Counted from the first letter of the stretch, positions 17,545 through 25,632 are shown. The stretch: DNA of 51,272 nt from Comamonas odontotermitis (GCF_014207855.1 NZ_JACHKZ010000028.1:1-51272), one strand, 5' to 3'. Notes: generated from the letters alone by a model not told the origin. Numbers and translations: made by a program.

Positions 17545-17568
17545 TGGCATACACGCTGGCATACATGA
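17545..17568 (+). promoter_or_regulatory. Candidate integrase arm-type sites, left pair
   Basis: TGGCATACACG (17545) and TGGCATACATGA (17557) are tandem 12-bp-spaced repeats 62 bp inside attL. The same word recurs three times beside attR. This arrangement is what tyrosine integrases of this type use for arm binding. Confidence 0.6.
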
Positions 17569-18075
17569 CTTGCGGCCTATGCGCAAAAATGACTACTTGT
17601 TGCCCATGCACAGAATTTCATCGCGGCTTAGAGCAGACTCGTATCTCCTACAACTCTCGGATTTCTGCTTTCGGCTGCTCCGCGTCATCCATGAACTTGG
17701 CCCTAAACGGCAGCAATCGCCAACATCGGTCACTGAGTTCCGGCTGTTCTGAGCGTCCGCTTCATCCTCGGTGCGGCAACTCGATTGCCCAGCTCGTCGC
17801 GTACCGGCTCGGATGACCGCTTCTGAGCACCACAACAGGCTCATGTCAACCCACTGCTGTCGTTCGAGCCTCGTAGGCCAATGTCATCGATGCAGCGATT
17901 GCTGCCTGCCGAGTCCGTGACATGAATGTCTACCGTCGCCAAGTAGCAGCCACCTCGAGTACCTCGTCCGGAGTCCTCCAATGGCTGCGTTCATGTGAAC
18001 AGCAGTCAGAGGGTTGTGAACTATCTATAAACCGCTGGCTGACTCAGTTACTTTTTGCTGGATGAAAATGCAGCC

Positions 18076-18441
18076 ATGACAAGTAAAAAGCAAATTGACA
18101 GCGATCTGCAGGCAGCCTTCCTTGGCGTGAAAGCTCTAAGCAATGATTTGTACGTTGAGGAGTTGGCTGGCTATGAAGATGAGCTCAAAGATTCGCTGAA
18201 TCAGGACGCAGATGATGCACTGCTGTGTGTCTTTGCTGATCGTGGGGAGGTCGCAATGATGGTGGTTGAGCCAGGTGGCACGATTTACAGAAATGAAAAG
18301 GCAGTTGCCAAATTGCGGGGGATGCTTCCGAATACCCTTGATGTCAATTTGCAGGTATTGCTCCCAATGTTCTCCGCTGATATCAGCCGGGGGGACTTCG
18401 GTGTAGCTGGAATTAAATGGTTGCCAGCGCAGAGTACGTAA
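18076..18441 (+). CDS. Hypothetical protein at element left end (121 aa)
   Basis: 121-aa acidic soluble protein starting MTSKKQIDSDLQAAFLGVKA with LLCVFADRGEVAMMVVEPGG in the middle. No family recognised. ATG 18076 is chosen over an in-frame TTG at 18055; the ribosome-binding site is weak. It has lower GC and different codon use than the chromosome on its left, so it belongs to the integrated element. It sits in a cargo position between attL and the first regulator. Confidence 0.55.
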   Translation: MTSKKQIDSDLQAAFLGVKALSNDLYVEELAGYEDELKDSLNQDADDALLCVFADRGEVAMMVVEPGGTIYRNEKAVAKLRGMLPNTLDVNLQVLLPMFSADISRGDFGVAGIKWLPAQST

Positions 18442-19028
18442 AGTGTGAACTGGGATTGCCGCGTTACTTCTTTAGGGCTGCTGTTTGAATTGAAAAATTG
18501 GGACAGCAGCTTCCACCAAGTCCGGTGTGATTCAAAGTGGCAGCTCTTGGGAGTGATACTGACTGGGGCAGTGTCGCTGAATGACAGCCTGCGCATATGA
18601 GGACGGTAAGAATCCAGTACGCGAATAGGCTCGGGGCATTGACGAAACTAAACAACGCCAAGTCAAGCTGCCAGTGCCTCCCACCTCAGGCGCTGCCTCC
18701 ACAGTGGTTACCTTGTCCAGCCTGCCCTACTTCCGCATCTACCCTCTGCGCGCAGTCGAGACCCCGCCACGCCCGCACTCTTAATAGGTCGCTTTCGTCG
18801 GCACCGCCGACACCGGCACTTTCCAGCGCTGTTGCGGTCTCGCGTGACGGTTTTGCCCCTTCGGTAAGTGTCGGGATTCGTCAGGAAATGACGGAAGTGG
18901 CGCGCGAAAAGCTTGTGCACCTTTTGGCGAGGCATCTGCGTTGCCGAAAAAGGCGCTGCTTTCTGTGAGAAGCACAGTCACAACCTGTGCTGCGTGACTT
19001 CTCACCGCCTCAAAAGCACTATTGAGGC
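18442..19028. other. Regulatory-looking region upstream of alpA
   Basis: No credible gene; the open frame 18597-18968 has no ribosome-binding site and a low-complexity product. Directly upstream of alpA lies a nested inverted repeat: GTGAGAAG (18965-18972) with CTTCTCAC (18998-19005), enclosing AGCACAG (18971-18977) with CTGTGCT (18985-18991). This could be an operator or a hairpin for control of the alpA-ogr operon. Confidence 0.5.
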
Positions 19029-19298
19029 ATGGAAAAGAAGACCCCCACCGCAGCCACAAAATTTCCGCTGATTTCGCAGCTGCCAAGTACGTACCACGAC
19101 CGCCTGCTGCAAATCAATGTTGTGCAGCAACTGACGGGGGCCGGCCGCCAAACCATCTACCGCTGGATGGACAGTGGCGCATTTCCCTTGGCAGTTCGTG
19201 TGCACGGCAAGCGCATTGCCTGGAAAGAATCCGAAATCAATGCTTGGATCGACAGCCGCCCACGTGCCGATCTGCCATCTGCAAAGGAAGCGAAATGA
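19029..19298 (+). CDS. alpA: AlpA-family regulator / excisionase-like protein
   Basis: 89 aa. The MerR-like helix-turn-helix is clear: INVVQQLTGAGRQTIYRWMD, followed by GAFPLAVRVHGKRIAWKESE and INAWIDSR, the complete AlpA/Vis motif. In P4 and related elements AlpA/Vis controls integrase expression and excision. The ATG follows TTGAGGC. Its stop overlaps the ogr start (AATGA), so the two are translationally coupled. It is the first gene of the left rightward operon, behind an inverted-repeat region. Confidence 0.88.
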   Translation: MEKKTPTAATKFPLISQLPSTYHDRLLQINVVQQLTGAGRQTIYRWMDSGAFPLAVRVHGKRIAWKESEINAWIDSRPRADLPSAKEAK

Positions 19299-19714
19299 CA
19301 GCCCAGGAAAACAGGGCAAGCCGTTTCTTCATTCGCTGCCCGCATTGTGAAGCTCAGGCCAAGGTGCGCACCAGCAAGCAAGAAACCAGAACCATGCGCA
19401 GCTTGATATGTCGATGCACCAACGTGCTGTGCAATTTCACTTTCGTGGCGAGCTTTGAGGCTATTCAAACCATATCGCCATCTGCTATGCCGCATGCAGA
19501 AGTAGACCTACCCAGTAGCGACTACGCCATTGCATTGCTAAGAAAAGAAGCGCTTGCTACCTACAAAAAGCCGGTGAGAAAAGAAGCCGATACACAGAAA
19601 AATTCCATAAAGCCCATTGCAGCGATGCAGTCTCAAGCCAGCAGCCAGGCACACCTACCGCAATGGCATTCGTTGATTCACTACACCGTCACCCCTAAAC
19701 AGGAGCGCACATGA
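19295..19714 (+). CDS. ogr: Ogr/Delta-type zinc-finger late-gene activator
   Basis: 139 aa. The N-terminal Ogr/Delta zinc finger is visible: C15-P-H-C18, then 20-odd residues, then C41-TNVL-C46 followed by NFTFVASFEA. In P2 and P4, Ogr and Delta bind upstream of P2 late promoters and turn on morphogenesis genes; in satellites, Delta transactivates the helper. The C-terminal half (about 65 residues) is longer than P2 Ogr (72 aa) and unrecognised. It overlaps alpA by 4 bases and the next gene by 4 bases. Confidence 0.82.
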   Translation: MTAQENRASRFFIRCPHCEAQAKVRTSKQETRTMRSLICRCTNVLCNFTFVASFEAIQTISPSAMPHAEVDLPSSDYAIALLRKEALATYKKPVRKEADTQKNSIKPIAAMQSQASSQAHLPQWHSLIHYTVTPKQERT

Positions 19715-19998
19715 CCACCCATCGCCTGAACGACCAGAAATACAGCCTCAAAGGCGCAGCCCAATGCAGCGACAAAAGCGGACGCAAAACCGGCACCCTG
19801 GAAGTCCTGGCTGGCGCCAATGGCGCGAATTTCTCCAGCGAAAGCGCCCCCATCCATGCGCAGGTGGTGCTGCAAGAGGGGAGCGGCCCAAATGCAGAGC
19901 CCATCGCCTACTTCACTACCGAGCAAGCCCGCCAACTGGCCACGGCGCTAAATGCTGCTGCCGGCGGCCATGACGCCGTTCAACTGGCCGACTGCTAA
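19711..19998 (+). CDS. Hypothetical phage-element protein (95 aa)
   Basis: 95-aa soluble protein, start overlapping the ogr stop (ACATGACC), so it is in the same operon. It begins MTTHRLNDQKYSLKGAAQCS; the C-terminal piece PIAYFTTEQARQLATALNAA resembles ends seen in small phage proteins but I cannot name a family. Probably a regulatory or accessory protein. Confidence 0.7.
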   Translation: MTTHRLNDQKYSLKGAAQCSDKSGRKTGTLEVLAGANGANFSSESAPIHAQVVLQEGSGPNAEPIAYFTTEQARQLATALNAAAGGHDAVQLADC

Positions 19999-20026
19999 CC
20001 CCCTTGAAAACCGCACCAATCCAGCC

Positions 20027-20797
20027 ATGACCATTACACATACCCCTGCCAACGCCTTTACCCAAGAAGCCGAAGAAGCCAAAGCCGCTTGGCTGGATGC
20101 GCAGGCCCGCCTGAGGGCTGCGCGCGAAGCGTTCAACACCGGCGCCGTGGTTCGCTTGAAAGAGATTTTCAGCAACCAGGACTCCTTGAAAGCCAAGCTG
20201 GAAGCCGCCCGCCTGGAGCGAGAAAAAGCCGAGTCCGAATTCAAATCCGCATTCGAGGCCGCCGGGTTTGAAAAGACTGCAGCGGTGCAAAAAATCCTCA
20301 ACAAAAAGAACGACGCCATTGCCATCTGTGAAGAGCTGGAAAGCGCTATTGCCAGCATGAACGCCGAGTGTGCTGAGAACCAGCCACTATTTATGCAGGC
20401 CAGCATCGAGGCTGAAAAGTACCAGGCGGCCCATGATTCTGCCTTTGCTGCAGGCGCGTGGTTTCATGCGTTTGCACTGCTGGCAAAGCACGGGCCTGCA
20501 ATGGCCGACGCACTTGCATTGATTCGCAATGTGCGATCTGGCAACGCAGCGATCGAGGTTGACATAGGCCCATCACTGGGGTTCAGTCCAGAGACCGCCC
20601 GGATCACCCTTGAAAGCCGGATGAACGTATTGCTGAGTCCGCTGCGTAGCAAGTCCATGGAAGCTCCCAGTGGCATCACCCAGCCCATTGCCGATGCCAT
20701 CGGCGCGCTCGACCTCGGGCCAATGAATGGCCGCAAATTGCTCACCCCTGCCGACCATCACAAGGCCAGATTCGCAGCCAAAACCCGAACCGCCTGA
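20027..20797 (+). CDS. Coiled-coil hypothetical protein (256 aa)
   Basis: 256 aa, with a long charged helical region at about residues 10-130 (AEEAKAAWLDAQARLRAARE; LKAKLEAARLEREKAESEFK) then a mixed C-terminal half. No recognised family. It lies between the regulators and the tail chaperone genes. Its size and helical nature are reminiscent of morphogenesis-modifying satellite proteins (for example P4 Sid, about 240 aa), but there is no sequence evidence for that and it is only a hypothesis. Confidence 0.7.
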   Translation: MTITHTPANAFTQEAEEAKAAWLDAQARLRAAREAFNTGAVVRLKEIFSNQDSLKAKLEAARLEREKAESEFKSAFEAAGFEKTAAVQKILNKKNDAIAICEELESAIASMNAECAENQPLFMQASIEAEKYQAAHDSAFAAGAWFHAFALLAKHGPAMADALALIRNVRSGNAAIEVDIGPSLGFSPETARITLESRMNVLLSPLRSKSMEAPSGITQPIADAIGALDLGPMNGRKLLTPADHHKARFAAKTRTA

Positions 20798-20848
20798 GCA
20801 CCGCTCTATCTCACCTCTACCAAACCCTTCAACAACGGAAACAACACC

Positions 20849-21184
20849 ATGACCGATACCGCAACCAGCCAGACCCAAACCCTCGAAGGCGAAGAAATCA
20901 TCAATGGCCGTCCTGCTCGTGCCATCACGCTGCAGCAGCCCATCACTCGTGGCGCGCAAGTCATCGCCAAGGTGCATGTGCGCAAGCCCAAAAGCGGCGA
21001 ACTACGCGGCATCGACCTGGGTGCCATGCTCAATGCCAATGCCGACGCCATCATGCAAGTTCTGCCCCGCGTGACGGAGCCACTTCTGGTGAAGCACGAG
21101 GTGGAAAACCTTGACCCTGCCGACCTGCTCATGCTGGGGATGGCGTTGGTAAGTTTTTTCGTGCCGAAGGCAGAGCTGCAATAG
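20849..21184 (+). CDS. P2 gpE-like tail assembly chaperone
   Basis: 111-aa protein of the phage tail assembly chaperone group (P2 gpE). Recognisable features are the N-terminal TLQQPITRGAQVIAKVHVRK and LGAMLNANADAIMQVLPRV. It acts with the E+E' fusion to chaperone the tape measure during tail assembly. Near its 3' end lies T-TTT-TTC (21154-21160), a slippery heptamer that allows a -1 shift into the E' frame. It is directly upstream of the tape measure, as in P2. Confidence 0.85.
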   Translation: MTDTATSQTQTLEGEEIINGRPARAITLQQPITRGAQVIAKVHVRKPKSGELRGIDLGAMLNANADAIMQVLPRVTEPLLVKHEVENLDPADLLMLGMALVSFFVPKAELQ

Positions 21185-21348
21185 CACTGCCAAAACACAT
21201 TGAGGAGGCAATGGCAGACATTGCCTTCGTCTTCCACTGGCTGCCCAGCTGCATGGATGCCATGGAGCTGGACGAACTAGTAGGCTGGCAGCAGTTGGCC
21301 GTACAGCGCTTCAACACCGTCAACGCACCGCCTGAGCGAAAGAGCTAA
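20849..21348 (+). CDS. gpE+E' fusion by programmed -1 frameshift
   Basis: Reading 20849-21160 and then continuing in the -1 frame (re-reading base 21160) to TAA 21346-21348 gives a 166-aa product. The shifted part contains EEAMADIAFVFHWLPSCMDA then MELDELVGWQQLAVQRF, which matches the GpE' domain that in P2 is only made by -1 frameshifting. The heptamer TTTTTTC at 21154-21160 is in the correct phase (0-frame AGT TTT TTC). The fusion is known in P2 as essential for tail formation. Confidence 0.85.
21154..21160 (+). promoter_or_regulatory. -1 ribosomal frameshift slippery site
   Basis: T-TTT-TTC heptamer in 0-frame phase, 24 bases before the end of gpE. P2 uses T-TTT-TTG at the same place. A downstream stimulatory structure was not identified. 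Confidence 0.85.
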
Positions 21349-21359
21349 GATGCCCCTTC

Positions 21360-21635
21360 ATGAATCCACTGCTGTTTTTTGCGGGCATTGCCGCGTACTA
21401 CAAGCTGGAAGAAGTGCTGGCCGAGCGCGAGACCGCGCAAACCAAACGCGAGCTGGCCTTGATCCAGTTGCGCGCGCGGGCGGAGCAGTTGCAACAAGAA
21501 CTGGAAGACATGCAGTTCGACCAGACCCTGCAGCCCAGTCGGCACAGCGCCAAGCAGCTGTGCGCTGCCCGGCAGCGTGCAGACCGCGCGCAAGAAGCGC
21601 TGCTGATGGCCGAGGCTGGCAGCACTCTGCGCTAA
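21360..21635 (+). CDS. Small membrane-tipped coiled-coil protein (91 aa)
   Basis: 91 aa with a short hydrophobic N-terminus (MNPLLFFAGIAAYY) and a long charged coiled coil (ERETAQTKRELALIQLRARA and on). It is located between the tail chaperones and the tape measure, where many P2-like phages have a small gene of unknown role. No family recognised. The ATG is 12 bases after the E' stop. Confidence 0.7.
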   Translation: MNPLLFFAGIAAYYKLEEVLAERETAQTKRELALIQLRARAEQLQQELEDMQFDQTLQPSRHSAKQLCAARQRADRAQEALLMAEAGSTLR

Positions 21636-21662
21636 ACTGCCTGGCACGCTGTGGGGTGTGCC

Positions 21663-24224
21663 ATGGCTGACAAACTGCGTCTCGAAGTGCTGTTGGCGGC
21701 TGTTGACAAAGTAACCGGCCCGCTCAAAGCCATTCAAACCGGCAGCCGTGCTACCGCCAAAACTTTGGGCGAAGCCGAGCTGGCCTTGAAAAAACTGCAG
21801 CAGCAGCAACGCCTGCTGCAAAGGCTGGATGATGCCAAACCTGATTTGATCCGCGAGCGCGACAAACTGCGCATGCTCAAAGAACAGCTGTCTGCCATGC
21901 GCGTGCAAGGCATTGCCAGCAAAAAGCAGCTGGACAGCAAAGAAAAGGAAGTTGCCCAGCAGGCGGCTGCCTACGAGCGTCAACGTGCTGCTGCCATGCG
22001 TTTACGTTCTGAAGTGACGGCCCTGGGCTTGGGCAGTGCATCCCAGGCCCAGGCCAAGTTGGCTACCAGCATTGGCGCCGCCAACACCCAGATTGACGCC
22101 CAGCGTCACAAGCTCGAACAGCAGCGCCAGGTAGAAACGCGCTTGGCCGCGCTGCGCGAAAAGCACGGCGCCACCATGATGAAGCTCGCCAAATGGGGCG
22201 GCGCAGCCGTAGGCGCGCAGATGGCTGGGCAAAAAATGAGCGGCTGGGTCAAGCACCCGGTGCAAGAATTTGCGGACGCCGAACAGGCCCGTACTCAGCT
22301 GCAAGTAGCCTTCATGACCAAAGACGGCGGCGCATCGGCAGAACTGCAGCAAATCACCGACCTGGCCCAACGGCTGGGCGACCGCCTGCCCGGCACCACT
22401 TCCGACTTCATCAACATGATGACCGCGCTCAAAAAGGAAGGCATGAGCGCCAAAACCATCCTGGGTGGCCTGGGGGAGGCATCGGCCTACCTTGCCGTCA
22501 TGCTGGAAGAAACGCCCACGGAAGCGGCTAAATTCGGCGCCAAGATGCAAGACGCCCTACAGGCTACCGAATCCGAGATGATGGGCATCCTCGACATGCT
22601 GCAGCGCAGCCACTACGCCGGCGCAGACGCGCGCTACATGCTGGCCGGCTTCGGCAACATGGCGCCGGTGCTCAATATCATCAAGAAAAAGGGCATGGAG
22701 GCGATGAAAACGCTCTCGCCCATGATGGTGATGATGAACCAGGCCGGCATGACCGATGGCGGCAGTGCTGGCAATGCCATCCGCAAGGTGTACCAGTACA
22801 CGATGGATGCCAAAAAACTGGCCAAGGCCAATGAGGCAGTCAAGAAGGCCGGCGGCAAATTCCGACTTGATTTCAGCGACGGCAAGGGCGAGTTCGGCGG
22901 GCTGGAAAACATGTTTTCCCAGCTCGAAAGGCTCAAAAACTTCAACACCATGCAGCGGGGCAGCATCATCAAAGAGTTGTTTGGCGACGATGCCGAAACT
23001 CTGCGCGTGCTCAACCAGTTCATTGAGAAGGGCCTGACAGGCTACCAAGAAACCGTGGTCAAGCTGCAAGACCAAGCAGACCTGCAAGAGCGCGTCAACA
23101 AATTGTTGGGAACCCTGAAAAACGTGGCCGAAGCCGCCCAGGGCAGCTTCACCAATTTGCTGGTCGATCTGGGCGAGCTGATCGCGCCAGAAGCGAAAGC
23201 CGTGCTCAACTGGCTAGGCGATATGGCCGTCAGCATGAAAGCGTGGGTCAAAGAAAATCCGCAAGTTGCCAAAACCCTGATGCTCATTGCCGCCGGCGGC
23301 GCTGCCTTACTCACCGTTTTGGGCACCCTGGGCATTGCCTTGGTGGGCATGATCGGTTCATTGGCCATGTTGCGCCTGCTGTCGGGCCGCATGCTGCTCA
23401 ACCTACTAGGCATGCGGGCAGCCGGAGCCTCCGCTGCGGCTAGCACCGGCATAGCCGCCAAGGGCGTGCAGTGGCTGGTATCAGCTTGGGGCGCCTTCAA
23501 AGCCCTGGGAATGGCCGGTATCTTCCGCGCCATTGGGCCGGCCATCACTGGAGCGCTCTCGCAGCTCTCTAGCCTGCGCGGCGTGTTTGGCCTGCTCAAA
23601 GGTGGCCTGTGGGGCTTGCTTAAACTGGTGTTCGCCTTTGCCCGAGCCAATCCGGTAGCCGCAGTTGTTATGGGCATTGCCGGTGCTGTGGCGGGTTTTG
23701 TAGCCCATTGGGACAAGATCAAAGAGTTTTGGGACAAGGGTCAATGGTGGAGCTTGGCCAAGGAGATATGGGCAGCCATTGAATGGGGCTTGAATGCCGC
23801 ATCGCTGGGTCTGTACGACTTCTTCATGACCATGGCCAAGAAGGCGCTTGGCGCTGTGTGGGAGGGCATGAAAAGTGCTGTCGGTGCAGGTAGCACTGCA
23901 GCCGACGATTCACCTGTGCAAGTGGCAGGCCGAGCCAAAGCCACGGCGGCAGCATTTGCGTTGGCCACTGGCGCAACGGCTGGGCCTTCGGTGGGCGCAC
24001 AAGCACTACAAGATGGTCAGCAGTTTCAGGTTAAACAAGAGCTGCTCACCCTGCAACCCAAGGCAGCCGCCCCGGTTTCGGTGAGCAGCAACAACACGTT
24101 CAATATCACCGCCGCACCGGGTATGGACGAAAGAGCCGTGGCGCGTGCTATCACCTTCGAGATGGATAGACGCGACCGCCAAACGGCTGCTCGCCGAGGT
24201 AGTTCCCTTATGGATATTGATTAA
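21663..24224 (+). CDS. Tail tape measure protein (P2 gpT-like)
   Basis: 853 aa; sets tail length and occupies the tail lumen. The N-terminal 180 residues are coiled coil (ELALKKLQQQQRLLQRLDDA). The TP901/P2-type minor tail domain follows (VAFMTKDGGASAELQQITDL to about residue 400). Hydrophobic segments lie at about 540-600 and 630-690 (TLMLIAAGGAALLTVLGTLG; GLLKLVFAFARANPVAAVVM). The C-terminal 100 residues are Ala-rich. The length is close to P2 gpT (815 aa), so a P2-sized tail of very roughly 125-130 nm is expected by the usual 1.5 angstrom per residue rule. The frame is intact. The expected next genes gpU and gpD are missing. Confidence 0.93.
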   Translation: MADKLRLEVLLAAVDKVTGPLKAIQTGSRATAKTLGEAELALKKLQQQQRLLQRLDDAKPDLIRERDKLRMLKEQLSAMRVQGIASKKQLDSKEKEVAQQAAAYERQRAAAMRLRSEVTALGLGSASQAQAKLATSIGAANTQIDAQRHKLEQQRQVETRLAALREKHGATMMKLAKWGGAAVGAQMAGQKMSGWVKHPVQEFADAEQARTQLQVAFMTKDGGASAELQQITDLAQRLGDRLPGTTSDFINMMTALKKEGMSAKTILGGLGEASAYLAVMLEETPTEAAKFGAKMQDALQATESEMMGILDMLQRSHYAGADARYMLAGFGNMAPVLNIIKKKGMEAMKTLSPMMVMMNQAGMTDGGSAGNAIRKVYQYTMDAKKLAKANEAVKKAGGKFRLDFSDGKGEFGGLENMFSQLERLKNFNTMQRGSIIKELFGDDAETLRVLNQFIEKGLTGYQETVVKLQDQADLQERVNKLLGTLKNVAEAAQGSFTNLLVDLGELIAPEAKAVLNWLGDMAVSMKAWVKENPQVAKTLMLIAAGGAALLTVLGTLGIALVGMIGSLAMLRLLSGRMLLNLLGMRAAGASAAASTGIAAKGVQWLVSAWGAFKALGMAGIFRAIGPAITGALSQLSSLRGVFGLLKGGLWGLLKLVFAFARANPVAAVVMGIAGAVAGFVAHWDKIKEFWDKGQWWSLAKEIWAAIEWGLNAASLGLYDFFMTMAKKALGAVWEGMKSAVGAGSTAADDSPVQVAGRAKATAAAFALATGATAGPSVGAQALQDGQQFQVKQELLTLQPKAAAPVSVSSNNTFNITAAPGMDERAVARAITFEMDRRDRQTAARRGSSLMDID

Positions 24225-24275
24225 ACGCGACGCCCACCCTACTTTATCCGCACCGTCTCGCTGCTACCATTGAAC

Positions 24276-24336
24276 ATGCCAGCCCTAGGCTGATCCCCGA
24301 ACACCTGTGACCCTGACAGGCTGGGCTGGCATTTCT
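24276..24336 (+). terminator. Terminator / structured end of the tail operon
   Basis: ATGCCAGCCC (24276-24285) pairs perfectly with GGGCTGGCAT (24323-24332), followed by TTTC; an inner CCTGT (24304) / ACAGG (24316) stem sits in the loop. It lies 52 bases after the tape-measure stop and separates it from the moron gene. Confidence 0.8.
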
Positions 24337-24359
24337 GGCAGGGGCATCGAGGGATGCAT

Positions 24360-25028
24360 ATGAAACAGAAGCAAGGCCGAGTATTAGCCGCTCATGGTTC
24401 GATAAAGCCTATTAAAACGAATGCAGTTCCGGAAAGATCTGATGTCCAACGCATTATTCACGGCGGTGTTGTAGAGTGTCTTACGTCATCGCAGATACAA
24501 GGCGGTAGCTCTATTTTGCGAGGCGGAGTGGTTCAAGGCTGGGTAAGACAGCAACCAGCTGGGGGGACAATTAGCATTGGATGGGATGAGAAAGAAAGAC
24601 GCGCATGCAAGGCTCTGATGGGTTATGTGGAGAGCGCAAAAAACGATCCTGAAGTTCAGCAGTCTGCAGAGATCGCTAGCTTCCTGCAGGAGCTTCTAAG
24701 GAGTATTAACGACGTCCTGTACAAGAGAACAGAAGACGTGGTAGGCCAGATTCAGAAAAAGAGTATTAGTCGGAACAGCTCGAAGGCAGCTAGAAGGAAA
24801 GCAGAAATTCATAAAGAAAAACCTGATGCGCGCCGCGATTACGTCAAAAGGCACTGGTACGCCTGGATTGCAAAGCCTGACCTCTACGACACGTTGGAGT
24901 TTTTCTATGAAGAAATGGCGAAAGGTATTGCGGAAGAATTAAAGCTCAAACCGCGCAGCAAAAAGACTATGCAGACATGGGCCAAGGATTGGCCTCTGCA
25001 TCCAAGAGCGCACCAAAAAAAGCGCTGA
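24360..25028 (+). CDS. Hypothetical moron-type protein (222 aa)
   Basis: 222-aa basic protein (MKQKQGRVLAAHGSIKPIKT at the start, PRSKKTMQTWAKDWPLHPRA near the end). The base composition is clearly AT-richer than the tape measure before it. It stands alone between the terminator at 24276-24336 and the inverted repeat at 25051-25097, the usual arrangement of an autonomously transcribed moron. ATG 24360 is preferred because GAGGG precedes it at good spacing; ATG 24354 is the alternative. No domain recognised; the tryptophan-containing helical C-terminus might be DNA- or protein-binding. Confidence 0.7.
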   Translation: MKQKQGRVLAAHGSIKPIKTNAVPERSDVQRIIHGGVVECLTSSQIQGGSSILRGGVVQGWVRQQPAGGTISIGWDEKERRACKALMGYVESAKNDPEVQQSAEIASFLQELLRSINDVLYKRTEDVVGQIQKKSISRNSSKAARRKAEIHKEKPDARRDYVKRHWYAWIAKPDLYDTLEFFYEEMAKGIAEELKLKPRSKKTMQTWAKDWPLHPRAHQKKR

Positions 25029-25050
25029 TCTGCAAGAAATTAGTTTCGGC

Positions 25051-25097
25051 AATGTGCATGCAGGCTACCTTTTATTTAGGCAGTCTGCATGCACATT
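25051..25097. repeat. 13-bp perfect inverted repeat flanking the moron
   Basis: AATGTGCATGCAG (25051-25063) and CTGCATGCACATT (25085-25097) are exact reverse complements with a 21-nt loop. There is no T-run, so an operator or recombination-type site is as likely as a terminator. A second inverted repeat, CATGCATCC (25132-25140) / GGATGCATG (25151-25159), lies at the start of the next gene. Confidence 0.75.
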
Positions 25098-25162
25098 GGG
25101 CTATTCATATCAGTCGATATGAAATGAAATACATGCATCCCAACCAACCAGGATGCATGGAC

Positions 25163-25378
25163 ATGGCACTACTTAGAAAACACAGCGCAGCCGCATTGAT
25201 CGGCCTGAGCAAAACGGCACTTGACACCATCGTCAGGACTGACCCCAGCTTCCCCCGCCCCATCAAACTTGGCGAGCACCGCCAAAGCGCAGTGCTGTTT
25301 GACGAAGGCGAGTTGAACGCCTGGATTGACTCCTTGAAAGCAAAGCGCAGCAATCAGGCTGCGATGGGGGCTGTGTGA
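25163..25378 (+). CDS. Second AlpA/excisionase-like regulator
   Basis: 71 aa with the AlpA-type helix-turn-helix: LLRKHSAAALIGLSKTALDT, then SFPRPIKLGEHRQSAVLFDE and ELNAWIDSL. It heads a tightly packed run of genes leading to the replication protein, so it may control replication rather than integration. ATG 25163 has AGGA nine bases upstream; starts at 25124 or 25157 are possible. A dyad covers the start region (25132-25159), which suggests self-regulation. Its stop overlaps the next start (TGATG). Confidence 0.75.
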   Translation: MALLRKHSAAALIGLSKTALDTIVRTDPSFPRPIKLGEHRQSAVLFDEGELNAWIDSLKAKRSNQAAMGAV

Positions 25379-25632
25379 TGAACAAATACCCTACGCCGGA
25401 GCACAACGCCACCACCGCAGTGGGCCAACGCATGTTGATTTTGGAGGCCCTTAAAACCGGCCCCAAAACCACTGACGATTTGCGCCGCATTGGCGCCTTT
25501 TCCTCCACCTCTCGCATTGCAGAACTGCGTAAAGCCGGCCATGCCATCGCTACATTGCTGGTGCCGACCTATGACCGCGATGGCCACCCCAGGCGCTTGG
25601 CGCTTTATCAGTTGGAGGGATCGCCATGCTAG
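25378..25632 (+). CDS. Small winged-helix DNA-binding protein (84 aa)
   Basis: 84 aa with a winged-helix look: MLILEALKTGPKTTDDLRRI, then SSTSRIAELRKAGHAIATLL and DGHPRRLALYQL as the wing. Phage elements often have such a protein in the replication module. It overlaps the second AlpA gene upstream and the 208-aa ORF downstream (ATGCTAG), indicating an operon. Confidence 0.72.
   Translation: MNKYPTPEHNATTAVGQRMLILEALKTGPKTTDDLRRIGAFSSTSRIAELRKAGHAIATLLVPTYDRDGHPRRLALYQLEGSPC

Larger units (their letters stand above)
17346..18075. other. Element left end: att repeat, integrase arm sites, no gene
   Basis: Besides the att repeat, this stretch holds two direct copies of TGGCATACAYG at 17545-17555 and 17557-17567. 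From about 17570 to 18050 the sequence reads like degenerate non-coding DNA; short open frames (for example 17541-17816) have no ribosome-binding site or recognisable product. I see no gene. Confidence 0.6.

Noticed and set aside
17541..17816. Open frame of 91 aa at the element left end
   Set aside because: It starts within the integrase arm repeats, lacks a ribosome-binding site and has no recognisable product.
18597..18968. Open frame of 123 aa upstream of alpA
   Set aside because: No ribosome-binding site, low-complexity Ser/Pro/Cys-rich product, and the region has operator-like dyads instead.
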